Positions 1 through 6,081 of a stretch of 6,852 bases of DNA are shown in pieces. Numbering within the stretch: position 1 is the first letter of the stretch; every line of letters starts with the position of its first letter. The notes below the pieces were generated by a model. That model ran no database searches, had not been told where the DNA came from, and worked only from the letters and a program-made list of their open reading frames with translations. Made by a program: the position numbers and the translations under genes. The DNA is from an uncultured Chlamydiaceae bacterium. Lineage in GTDB: Bacteria; Chlamydiota; Chlamydiia; Chlamydiales; Parachlamydiaceae. The stretch covers positions 1 to 6,852 of the forward strand of contig CAMFKA010000116.1 of NCBI GenBank assembly GCA_945957185.1, given 5' to 3'.

Positions 1-341
1 GTCCAAAGTTCTGCTCCATTTGCTGCTGTTGTTGCAGCAAAGAAAAGTTGTGAGCCCATTTTTGTCAATGATGTGACTGTGTCGCTTGCACTTGCTCGGA
101 TATCTTTCACCTGAACAGTTCCGTCAGAAGTTCCATCCGACTTCCACAACGAGGCATCACTACCATTTGTAGCAATAAAGTAGAGGTTTCCATCTAACTC
201 TGTCAGATTTGTTGGGGTGCTGGAGCCGGTTCCTGCGTTGATGTCTTTGACCATCGCCGTTCCTGCTGCAGTGCCGTCCGTTTTCCACAACTCAACTCCT
301 GCTGCTGTAGTGGCTGTAAAAAACACATTCGATCCCACTTG
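1..341 (-). repeat. ELWxxDGT protein repeats, about 47 residues (141 bp) each, two full and one partial
   Basis: Within the large surface protein, residues about 262-308, 309-355 and 356-374 form successive units. Each begins with a G(S/N)xxxFxAT-like strand, reaches the ELWKTDGT or SLWKSDGT core, then GTxxVKDI. The cores start at residues 278, 325 and 372. Similarity is at protein level; the DNA copies have diverged, so this is an old repeat array and not a recent tandem duplication. The array runs off the left edge. Confidence 0.7.
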
Positions 342-1124
342 CGTGAAGTTAGCGGGACTTGAATTAGCACCTGAATAGATGTCAGCCACACGATAAGGAG
401 CATCTAAGACACCGCTCCAATCGCTCATTGCTGTACTATCAAAATAGCGATCGAGAGCATTGACATTCCCGATCTCTAGCATCCAGTTTCCACCGAGATC
501 TGCGCTACCTGTTTTGTCTAACGATGCATTCAGTGAAACGTAGTGATCAGCACTTGCATTATCGATAGCATTGTCAAGAGCGGTGATCAGTTGAAGACCT
601 TCCGTGTTAATACCCACATTACAAGAGAGGATATCGATCGATCCCCCGTTTTGTACCATTCCACCGACTGATCCCCAAAATGACTGCAACTCGGAATTGT
701 CTTTCAAACTCTGTAGACTCACTAAAACATCGCTCGTCAACGCAAATTTACCGTCGGCACCCATCATGGCAAAGCCGATGCTGGAAGCTTTTTCACCTCC
801 AAGAGAATCTGAAATTTTTTGAGCTAAATCTGTGAGGGAAGAATTGAAATCGTAGATAAACGTTGTTTGCCCTTTTTCATGGGCAGCGTTTACAAGATCG
901 GAAGCGTGGTCGATTTGAGAGGAGATGACCAATAAACGCCCATCAACGGCTTCGTTATTACCCATTGGGCCATGATCGCCGGATTGCGCTTGTTTTTGAG
1001 CAGCCTGATCTTGTTGTGCCTTTTCTGCGTTTGCATGCTCGGCCTCATAGCCGTTCGCAACAGTCGCAGCAGCTGCCGCATCCAGTAGAATTCTTTCTTC
1101 TAAAGGTTCCAGCTTTAGCTTCAT
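1..1124 (-). CDS. Large surface/secreted protein, N-terminal part: LEPxxxRxLLDA motif, DUF4347-like domain, ELWxxDGT repeats (3' end off the window)
   Basis: The frame is open from ATG at 1124 to the left edge, 374 codons with no stop, so the gene continues beyond position 1. Residues 5-16 read LEPLEERILLDA, the short N-terminal motif of the LEPR-XLL kind found on very large bacterial surface proteins. An Ala/Gln-rich linker follows (about 17-55). Residues 62-240 resemble DUF4347: RLLVISSQ near 63, GGSIDILSCNVG at 160-171, and DKTGSADLGGNWMLE at 203-217. From about 258 come repeats carrying ELWKTDGT (278), SLWKSDGT (325) and ELW (372), spaced 47 residues, each followed by a GT...VKDI stretch; these match the ELWxxDGT repeat type, probably beta-propeller-like. 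No Sec signal peptide is seen, which fits a non-Sec route such as type I-like export (inference). The SD is weak (TAGG, 7 bases before ATG). The nearby adaptor and outer-membrane genes on the same strand are its likely exporter. Enzymatic function is unknown; adhesin is the best guess. Confidence 0.88.
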   Translation of the reverse strand, partial: MKLKLEPLEERILLDAAAAATVANGYEAEHANAEKAQQDQAAQKQAQSGDHGPMGNNEAVDGRLLVISSQIDHASDLVNAAHEKGQTTFIYDFNSSLTDLAQKISDSLGGEKASSIGFAMMGADGKFALTSDVLVSLQSLKDNSELQSFWGSVGGMVQNGGSIDILSCNVGINTEGLQLITALDNAIDNASADHYVSLNASLDKTGSADLGGNWMLEIGNVNALDRYFDSTAMSDWSGVLDAPYRVADIYSGANSSPANFTQVGSNVFFTATTAAGVELWKTDGTAAGTAMVKDINAGTGSSTPTNLTELDGNLYFIATNGSDASLWKSDGTSDGTVQVKDIRASASDTVTSLTKMGSQLFFAATTAANGAELW

Positions 1125-1177
1125 ACAAACCTACACATTAAAATGTTAAAGACAAACAGGCACACTCTTCTAACCTC

Positions 1178-1186
1178 AATATATCA
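1178..1186 (-). promoter_or_regulatory. Possible extended -10 promoter of the large surface-protein gene
   Basis: On the minus strand this reads TGA-TATATT, an extended -10 element (TG, one base, then 5/6 match to TATAAT) in a very AT-rich stretch. No good -35 is seen 16-18 bp upstream (the 17-bp position reads GTAAAA). Transcription would begin near 1171 and leave a leader of about 47 nt before the ATG at 1124. This is a sequence-only guess; other AT-rich hexamers nearby could serve instead. Confidence 0.35.
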
Positions 1187-1268
1187 CAATTAAAATTATT
1201 TTTTACCTTCTGAAAAGAAGAAAAATATAAAGAAATGGAGCGCCAAGGGAGAGGCCTTAACAATAATC

Positions 1269-1313
1269 AAAATCTACCACCAAAAATCGTTTTTCTCAAT
1301 TTGGGTGGTAGAT
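1269..1313. repeat. Inverted repeat, copy 1 of two direct copies
   Basis: The arms ATCTACCACC (1272-1281) and GGTGGTAGAT (1304-1313) are perfect reverse complements, 10/10, around a 22-bp centre. The first 28 bases of the unit (1269-1296) are identical to 1325-1352 in copy 2, a period of 56 bp. The arms are long and exact enough to be a protein-binding site or a cruciform. Unlike copy 2, nothing resembling a -10 box follows this copy. Confidence 0.85.
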
Positions 1314-1324
1314 AATGAAGTATG

Positions 1325-1372
1325 AAAATCTACCACCAAAAATCGTTTTTCTTGATTTGGGTGATAGATTTT
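1325..1372. repeat. Inverted repeat, copy 2, overlapping the ATPase promoter
   Basis: The arms AAAATCTACCACC (1325-1337) and GGTGATAGATTTT (1360-1372) are complementary at 12 of 13 positions; the mismatch is at 1364, where copy 1 has G. Compared with copy 1, two centre bases differ (1353-1354, CA to TG), and this change creates the TTGATT that serves as a -35 box. The right arm lies in the spacer between -35 and -10. A protein bound to this arm would block RNA polymerase, so an operator role is plausible. Confidence 0.85.
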
Positions 1373-1380
1373 GATATAAT
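1352..1380 (+). promoter_or_regulatory. Promoter of the ATPase gene
   Basis: The -35 box TTGATT (1352-1357) is separated by exactly 17 bp from a perfect -10 box TATAAT (1375-1380), which is preceded by TG at 1372-1373 (extended -10). Transcription should start near 1387, giving a leader of about 33 nt before the GTG at 1420. The right arm of inverted repeat copy 2 fills the spacer, which points to control by a repeat-binding protein, perhaps the ATPase itself (inference). Confidence 0.75.
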
Positions 1381-1408
1381 CAGAACCATAGCAAACTTAA
1401 TTTACCAT

Positions 1409-1412
1409 GGAG
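1409..1412 (+). promoter_or_regulatory. Ribosome binding site that selects the GTG start of the ATPase
   Basis: GGAG lies 7 bases before GTG at 1420. It overlaps an ATG at 1407 that is out of frame with the ATPase and opens only a 42-codon frame ending at 1535. The frame of the ATPase contains no ATG between its upstream stop (TGA at 1372) and 1420, so GTG is the best start. Confidence 0.65.
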
Positions 1413-1419
1413 CCTTATC

Positions 1420-2868
1420 GTGCAGTCATCTTCTCGTTTCATTGGACGTCAAGCCGAATTAGCAAGACTTCAGGGGCTGTTAAGCAAACAAAGCTCGAGC
1501 TTAGTGGTAGTAAGAGGGCGACGTCGAATTGGTAAAAGCCGGCTGCTTAAAGAGTTTGGAAAGCAAATGAAAAGCTTCTTTTTTTCTGGATTACCCCCGA
1601 GTTCCAATAAAAAAACCACTGATGCAGATCAAAAAAAAGAATTTGTCAATCAACTCCAACAGCAAGGGATCCCTGGCGTCAACCCTGATGATTGGAGTAA
1701 TCTCTTTTGGCATTTGGCACAATGCACAAGAGAAGGACGGGTTCTTATCGTGTTCGACGAAATTTCTTGGATGGGAAGCAAAGACTCCAACTTTCTTGGA
1801 AAACTGAAAAATGCCTGGGATCTTTGGTTTAGCAATAATCCTCAGCTTGTTCTTGTTCTTTGTGGATCGATATCATCGTGGATCGAAAAAAACATTCTAA
1901 GCAGCACCGGATATCTTGGAAGAATCGCTCTAGACTTACAAATCGAAGAGTTGCCTTTGGTAGAATGTAATGCCTTCTGGCAACCTAATGAAAGTCGCAT
2001 TTCATCTTATGAAAAATTTAAAACACTTTCAGTGACCGGCGGCGTTCCCCTTTACCTCGAACTCATTAGACCCGAACTATCAGCAGAAGAAAACATTCGA
2101 GAGCTTTGTTTTATGCGGGGAGGTCTTCTTGTTCGCGAATTTCAACAAATTTTTTCCGATCTTTTTTCACGTCGTAGTGATGCTTATAAAAAGATAGTGG
2201 AAAGTTTGTCTTCAGGACCAAAGGATCTTAAAGAAATTTTTGAGCAACTTAAAACAGGAAAAAGCGGAATCCAGCATGATTATCTTAACGATTTAGTTAC
2301 CGCAGGATACGTAAAAAAAGACTTCACATGGCATTTAAAAACCGGGCGCAACGGAAAATCCTGCAAATATCGTCTGAGCGATAATTATCTTCGTTTTTAT
2401 CTCAAATACATATCGACAAATCAGCTACAGATTGAAAATGGATTATTCGAATATCCCACCCTAACCTCCTTTCCTGGATGGGAAACTATCATGGGACTAC
2501 AGTTTGAAAACCTTGTTGTTCATAATCGCAAAATCATTTGGAAACTGCTTGGAATTACGCCTAGCGATATTCTCATGGATGGACCATTTTTTCAAACCCA
2601 TACAAAAACTCAGAATGGATGCCAAATTGATTATTTAATCCAAACACGCTTTCATACACTCTACATGTGCGAAATAAAATTTTCGAAAGACCCCATCAGC
2701 ATCAATATCGTTGAAGAGATGGAAACAAAACGTCGGAATCTAAAAATTCCGAAACATCATTCTATTCGCCCTGTGCTAATTCACGTTAACGGTGTTGATA
2801 ACAGACTGTTAGACACTCGTTATTTTGACAAGATCATCGATTTCGGAGAGTTATTAGGCGGTTCTTGA
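1420..2868 (+). CDS. ATPase_2/DUF234-type ATPase with C-terminal PD-(D/E)XK-like domain
   Basis: This 482-residue protein has the layout of the archaeal-type ATPase_2 plus DUF234 family, which is scattered across archaea and bacteria and mostly of unknown function. The family-typical FIGRQAEL is at 7-14. Walker A is GRRRIGKS (33-40), Walker B is VLIVFDE (108-114), and a sensor-like strand LVLCGS is at 145-150. Residues about 250-325 look like a winged helix (Leu-rich helices, then LVTAGYVKK). The C-terminal part has QFENLV (361-366), ID at 403-404 and CEIK at 417-420; E363, D404, E418 and K420 fit the core of a PD-(D/E)XK nuclease fold. Family length is normal, so it looks intact. It starts with GTG behind GGAG and its own strong promoter. 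It lies on the opposite strand to all its neighbours and converges on the small gene, with 46 bp between and no clear terminator. Spot GC counts of three 60-base lines gave 43, 33 and 33 %, against 48 and 57 % in two lines of the secretion genes, suggesting transfer. Substrate and target are unknown. Confidence 0.88.
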   Translation: MQSSSRFIGRQAELARLQGLLSKQSSSLVVVRGRRRIGKSRLLKEFGKQMKSFFFSGLPPSSNKKTTDADQKKEFVNQLQQQGIPGVNPDDWSNLFWHLAQCTREGRVLIVFDEISWMGSKDSNFLGKLKNAWDLWFSNNPQLVLVLCGSISSWIEKNILSSTGYLGRIALDLQIEELPLVECNAFWQPNESRISSYEKFKTLSVTGGVPLYLELIRPELSAEENIRELCFMRGGLLVREFQQIFSDLFSRRSDAYKKIVESLSSGPKDLKEIFEQLKTGKSGIQHDYLNDLVTAGYVKKDFTWHLKTGRNGKSCKYRLSDNYLRFYLKYISTNQLQIENGLFEYPTLTSFPGWETIMGLQFENLVVHNRKIIWKLLGITPSDILMDGPFFQTHTKTQNGCQIDYLIQTRFHTLYMCEIKFSKDPISINIVEEMETKRRNLKIPKHHSIRPVLIHVNGVDNRLLDTRYFDKIIDFGELLGGS

Positions 2869-2914
2869 TAGTTCATCGTGCAAAAGAGTACCTCGAAAAA
2901 AGACATCACCACCC

Positions 2915-3199
2915 CTACTTTTCGCCCTCTTCCTGGATGGCTTTAAGAATCTCGTTGCGGACGGTTTGATCGTTCACACCGCCGGATCCAAATTCAAGCG
3001 CGGTAGCGGCGTTTTCGTCATTTAACATGAAGGCTGCAACAGTGATGCCCGTTCCGTCAGCGGGGAGCTCTTCTTCAGGGAGAGCGGTAACAGGCTCTTC
3101 ATTAGGAGTCTCTTTCTTTTTGGAAGCACGTTTTTTGGAAGGCTTGGGGTTATCACCTGTAAATCGTTGAATCTCGGAATCATCATCTATTTTTTTCAT
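2915..3199 (-). CDS. Small charged protein of unknown function, last gene of the minus-strand secretion group
   Basis: With the start at 3199 the product is 94 residues. The frame also offers an ATG at 3238 (107 residues), but that codon has AAGG directly against it with no spacing, whereas the ATG at 3199 has GGAGG five bases upstream and begins MKKIDDDSE. The N-terminal half is basic and Lys-rich (PKPSKKRASKKKE, residues 18-30), the middle is Pro/Glu-rich and probably disordered, and the C-terminal half (about 50-90) looks more ordered, with GTGITVAAFMLNDENAA and an acidic end. There is no signal peptide, no membrane segment and no cysteine. I do not recognise a family. It follows the outer-membrane lipoprotein gene by 78 bp on the same strand, so it may be an accessory of export (chaperone-like or regulatory), but that rests on position only. 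Confidence 0.6.
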   Translation of the reverse strand: MKKIDDDSEIQRFTGDNPKPSKKRASKKKETPNEEPVTALPEEELPADGTGITVAAFMLNDENAATALEFGSGGVNDQTVRNEILKAIQEEGEK

Positions 3200-3204
3200 C
3201 CATG

Positions 3205-3209
3205 CCTCC
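3205..3209 (-). promoter_or_regulatory. Ribosome binding site that moves the small-gene start to 3199
   Basis: On the minus strand GGAGG is followed by five bases (CATGG) and then the ATG at 3199. This is a near-ideal Shine-Dalgarno, whereas the in-frame ATG at 3238 lacks one at proper spacing. Confidence 0.7.
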
Positions 3210-3218
3210 AAGTAAAGA

Positions 3219-3236
3219 GGAAGCGCTACGGCTTCC
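3219..3236 (-). promoter_or_regulatory. Stem-loop in the leader of the small gene
   Basis: GGAAGC and GCTTCC form a perfect 6-bp stem around the 6-base loop CGTAGC. With a small internal loop, AAGG upstream and CTTT downstream could lengthen it. A TCTTTACTT stretch follows, but no run of T, so it is at best a weak terminator for the upstream operon. If the proposed promoter at 3243-3271 is used, the stem would sit at the very 5' end of the transcript and could protect it. Confidence 0.4.
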
Positions 3237-3242
3237 ATCCTT

Positions 3243-3271
3243 ATTCTAACTCTACAAATATTTCAGGTGAA
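3243..3271 (-). promoter_or_regulatory. Possible promoter of the small gene
   Basis: On the minus strand a -35 TTCACC (3271-3266, 4/6 match) is separated by 17 bp from a -10 TAGAAT (3248-3243, 5/6 match). The start would be near 3236, downstream of the rejected ATG at 3238 and about 37 nt before the ATG at 3199, which agrees with the re-called start. The -35 is weak. Confidence 0.35.
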
Positions 3272-3277
3272 ACAAAA

Positions 3278-4735
3278 TTAGTGAGCTAACGCATATTCGT
3301 TTTCTTTTGGTTCCTCTCCGGCGACAAAGAATCGCGGAACTCCCATCGCGTTATTGAGACGCTCGAGAGAGAACATCACTTCCGCATAGGAAGTGAGAAG
3401 TTGGGTCTCCGTCATCAGAGCATCCAAAGCATACGATAGCGCCATACTTTTTGCTGTGTCCCCTCGCAGCGCTCCCCGTCCGGTAGCTTCAGCAAGATGA
3501 ATTTTAGCTTCGGTAAGCTCTTTCATGATCATGTAAGTTTCGATTGCCTCATAGTAAGCTAAGTAAGCAATACGCACTTGCGTGATGACAGCCATCGAAA
3601 AGGCTATCCTTTGTTGAACGATCAAGTCCTTGTTAAGCTTAGCAATCTCAAAGTCGGTCATTCTTTCCGGCAAGCGGAACAAATCCCAGGAAACTCTCAG
3701 CCCGGCGGATAGCCAGTGGTTGTAGATCAAGAACTTGTTAGTATCCCAGAAGTCGCCGGAGAAAAATGCAACACCGGGAATAGCGCTTAGCATCGCGATT
3801 TTGACATCGTCAGCTTTCACTAACTCTTGTAAATCCCCTGAGTAAAGCTCGGGGCGATACATCATGGCATACTCTTCTATCGTTTCGATAGGCAGAAGAT
3901 CTGCGTACAGAGGAAATTCTTTCTCATGAGGGATTTCAAACGAACTTCCGGGGGGAAGACCCATCTGTTGAACCATCTCTTCGATGATATTGTAGTATTC
4001 TCTTTCGGCTCTGTAGAGATCGGGAGCATTTTTCAGAAGATCGGTTTCGATTCTAAAAGCGTCGGCCCATGAAATGATCCGTTTGTCCACGTTTTTATGA
4101 AGAGCAGCAACCATCTCGCTGACTCGTCCAACATAACCTTGATTCGCCTCTTTCGCATATCTAGCGACAACAGCTCTCCAGTAGTTTCGAACGATATCCA
4201 ACACTAGTTTTTGACGCTCTTTTTCGTAGCCCATTTGTAAGATAAGAGTTTTATTGGCCTCTTGTCTAGAACGCACCATGGAAATACCGAAATCCAAAAG
4301 GTTCCATGTCAGGGAGATATCATAGCGGTTGACGTGTGTTTGAGAAGAAATGCTAGGAGGTGCAGGTGGTACAGTAGGATCTAAAGATTGAGAGAATGAT
4401 CCGGTATTTTTATTACGACCGCTCAACTCTTGGTTCCAGATCAACTGAGGAAGCCATTTACGAACAGATCCACCCGTTAACTCATCTTGAATCAACACTT
4501 GCTGTTCCAATACAAGAATGTCAAGGTTCCGTTTATTCGCGATATCTATGATCTCATCTAGAGTAAGAACGACATCTTTCCACGGAGCTTCTATTGTCAA
4601 GACGGCCATATCTTCCTGCATATTTTCGAAGCGGGGAGGCCCCATTTCGACAAGTTGCTGAGAACACGCCGTCAAGAAAAAGGCTGCTGTTAAAGCAATG
4701 TAACGGATATTATCGCCCATAATTCGGATCTTCAT
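3278..4735 (-). CDS. TolC/NodT-like outer-membrane efflux lipoprotein
   Basis: This 485-residue protein is the likely outer-membrane channel of the exporter. The N-terminus has basic residues, a hydrophobic stretch (12-22) and the lipobox LTAC at 21-24, so the mature protein should start at Cys24 and be lipid-anchored. The body shows the two-fold TolC/OEP pattern of long amphipathic helices alternating with strands. The first half has TLDEIIDIANKRNLDI (58-73) and the strand motif SLTWNLLDFG (141-150); the second half has LRVSWDLFRLP, followed by a long helix rich in Q, A and E. Length fits the family (about 420-500). GGGAA sits seven bases before the ATG; an internal Met at residue 6 lacks such a site. 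The gene begins only 2 bp after the stop of the GAF-adaptor gene, so they are co-transcribed. The export partner in the inner membrane is not in the window. Confidence 0.88.
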   Translation of the reverse strand: MKIRIMGDNIRYIALTAAFFLTACSQQLVEMGPPRFENMQEDMAVLTIEAPWKDVVLTLDEIIDIANKRNLDILVLEQQVLIQDELTGGSVRKWLPQLIWNQELSGRNKNTGSFSQSLDPTVPPAPPSISSQTHVNRYDISLTWNLLDFGISMVRSRQEANKTLILQMGYEKERQKLVLDIVRNYWRAVVARYAKEANQGYVGRVSEMVAALHKNVDKRIISWADAFRIETDLLKNAPDLYRAEREYYNIIEEMVQQMGLPPGSSFEIPHEKEFPLYADLLPIETIEEYAMMYRPELYSGDLQELVKADDVKIAMLSAIPGVAFFSGDFWDTNKFLIYNHWLSAGLRVSWDLFRLPERMTDFEIAKLNKDLIVQQRIAFSMAVITQVRIAYLAYYEAIETYMIMKELTEAKIHLAEATGRGALRGDTAKSMALSYALDALMTETQLLTSYAEVMFSLERLNNAMGVPRFFVAGEEPKENEYALAH

Positions 4736-4737
4736 TT

Positions 4738-6081
4738 TTATATTCCCAAATAATTACGAGTTGCGGACCAAGGTTTTCTGATAAGCCAATAGAAGAGGCT
4801 GACGTTTTCCCCGTAGAGGATCGCGGTTCCCTTTAACCCCAGTTTGATGTCAGGGTTTAATTCTTTAAATTCCGCTTCAGCAATAAAGCTCGAAACTTGT
4901 TTTTCGCTCATCGTCGTCGATGTTGAAATCCTTAACAATCTCGCAAGGTAGCTCTTGTTGGGGTCGATGTTCAGAAAAACTTTGATCGGTTGATTTTTAT
5001 CTAACGCGATGTTGTCTGCTTCCGCCACCCAAATCTTGATTTTCACATCGTCATTTCTGGCGATCGTCATGATCCTTTCGCCAATTTTAACCGGATTTCC
5101 ACGCCATTCATCGGGGTTGTCAATCAGAACAATCCCTTCGACAGGGGATCTAAAATCCAGAAATGAAGCGTTATATTTTGCGAGTTCCAGAGAGATCATT
5201 TCTTTACGGAGTTTGTTTTCTAACGTAGAGGTCTCTGACAGAGCTTTTTTGTCTTTAAATGCCTGAGACATTGCTGTAGACAGCTCGGCTTCGGCGATGG
5301 TGACGTTCTTTTCAGCGATCTGAAGGTCTTGCAAAGGCACTTTCTTATCGTATTGAAAGAGCAAGTCCCCTTTCTTCACCTGCTGTCCTCCGGTGACGCT
5401 CACCTCTTTAATCACGCCCAAAAGTGGTGCTGTAATGATGTAAGGATCGTTAGGTACAACTTCACAAGGTGCGACGACTCTTAGAGGAACACGGATGAAC
5501 AGTGCAAAAAAGAGCACCGCCAAAGTTCCCAACACTGCGGGCTTTGTGAGGATTTTTTTAATCTCAAAATTGTAGCTAAACTTGTCCCAAGCAGCACCGT
5601 AGCTCTTCATCAAAAATTTCAACAGTTCGACTTCATCGTCCATCCACTGCTTTCCGGTCCAACGCTCTAACCACAAGCCGGCTTTAAGCTCCCCTTTAAC
5701 AAAGATGGGAAGCCACAAGATGGAGGCGCTTTCAATTCCTTTTAGATAAGGAATTTCGGGGCGTTCTTTATCGATAATAGCTTTAGGGATGACGTGGGCG
5801 ATGCCTTTATCGGGCATCTCTTCGATTACTTTTCCCCATTTTTTGGAAATAATCGCTTTAGGGTTCACTCCAACCTGTCCGGATACACCCACTAAATCGA
5901 TTTTATTTTTATTAATCTTCCAAAGTACAGCTTGGCTGTACGGCAAAATTTGGATGGTGTCGTTCAGCATGGTAAAAATAAGCGCATCCATACTGTTGAC
6001 GCTCATGACCTTCAACGTCAATCTGTTGATCGCTGCAAGGAGGTGTACTGCATTGACAGGTGCTTCGGCTGAACTACTCAT
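4738..6081 (-). CDS. GAF domain fused to HlyD-type membrane-fusion adaptor
   Basis: The 447-residue protein joins two modules. Residues about 10-165 look like a GAF sensor domain: a starting helix with NAVHLLAAINRLTLKV, then DALIFTMLND, AVLWKINKNKIDLVG, the strand ASILWLPIFVKGELKAGLWLER (118-140), and a closing helix (148-165). One membrane helix follows (about 182-198). Beyond it is a HlyD-type adaptor: half of a barrel-sandwich (205-245; GVIKEVSVTGGQQVKKGDLLF is typical), a short coiled-coil hairpin (248-305), the second half (308-342; FRSPVEGIV), and a beta-barrel region to about 425. The topology puts GAF in the cytoplasm and the adaptor in the periplasm. The ATG overlaps the stop of the upstream adaptor gene (ATGA at 6081-6078), a sign of coupled translation; GGAGG is at 6095-6091. 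It is unusual for a periplasmic adaptor to carry its own cytoplasmic sensor. The ligand cannot be read from the sequence. Confidence 0.87.
   Translation of the reverse strand: MSSSAEAPVNAVHLLAAINRLTLKVMSVNSMDALIFTMLNDTIQILPYSQAVLWKINKNKIDLVGVSGQVGVNPKAIISKKWGKVIEEMPDKGIAHVIPKAIIDKERPEIPYLKGIESASILWLPIFVKGELKAGLWLERWTGKQWMDDEVELLKFLMKSYGAAWDKFSYNFEIKKILTKPAVLGTLAVLFFALFIRVPLRVVAPCEVVPNDPYIITAPLLGVIKEVSVTGGQQVKKGDLLFQYDKKVPLQDLQIAEKNVTIAEAELSTAMSQAFKDKKALSETSTLENKLRKEMISLELAKYNASFLDFRSPVEGIVLIDNPDEWRGNPVKIGERIMTIARNDDVKIKIWVAEADNIALDKNQPIKVFLNIDPNKSYLARLLRISTSTTMSEKQVSSFIAEAEFKELNPDIKLGLKGTAILYGENVSLFYWLIRKPWSATRNYLGI

Noticed and set aside
890..1081. Open frame on the minus strand within the N-terminal part of the surface-protein gene.
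   Set aside because: It is an out-of-frame shadow; the frame starting at 1124 carries LEPLEERILLDA, DUF4347-like and ELWxxDGT sequence.
1211..1224. CTTCT-GAAA-AGAAG hairpin in the divergent intergenic region as a terminator.
   Set aside because: A 5-bp AT-rich stem without a following T-run; it lies upstream of both genes, where no transcript is expected to end.
1269..1372. Two direct repeats 56 bp apart, considered as a tiny CRISPR array.
   Set aside because: Only two units, no third repeat, no unique spacers of regular size, no cas genes, and the second unit forms a promoter. Long inverted arms explain the pattern better.
1407..1535. ATG at 1407 opening a 42-codon frame next to the ATPase start.
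   Set aside because: It is out of frame with the ATPase, has no Shine-Dalgarno of its own, and its product resembles nothing; its second codon is part of the GGAG used by the GTG at 1420.
1417..2882. The 8-base word ATCGTGCA occurs at 1417-1424 and 2875-2882, just at the two ends of the ATPase gene, like a target-site duplication.
   Set aside because: The left copy spans the GTG start codon, inside the promoter and repeats that belong to the module, so it does not mark an outer boundary. Eight bases can also match by chance.
2869..2914. Looked for a shared terminator between the converging ATPase and small genes.
   Set aside because: The 46-bp gap has an A-run on the plus strand (T-run on the minus) but no stem longer than about 3 bp beside it.
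3200..3238. Longer start of the small gene at ATG 3238 (adds MEAVALPLYLEAW).
   Set aside because: No properly spaced ribosome site, the codons fall in a stem-loop, and the likely transcript starts near 3236; GGAGG before 3199 is far better.
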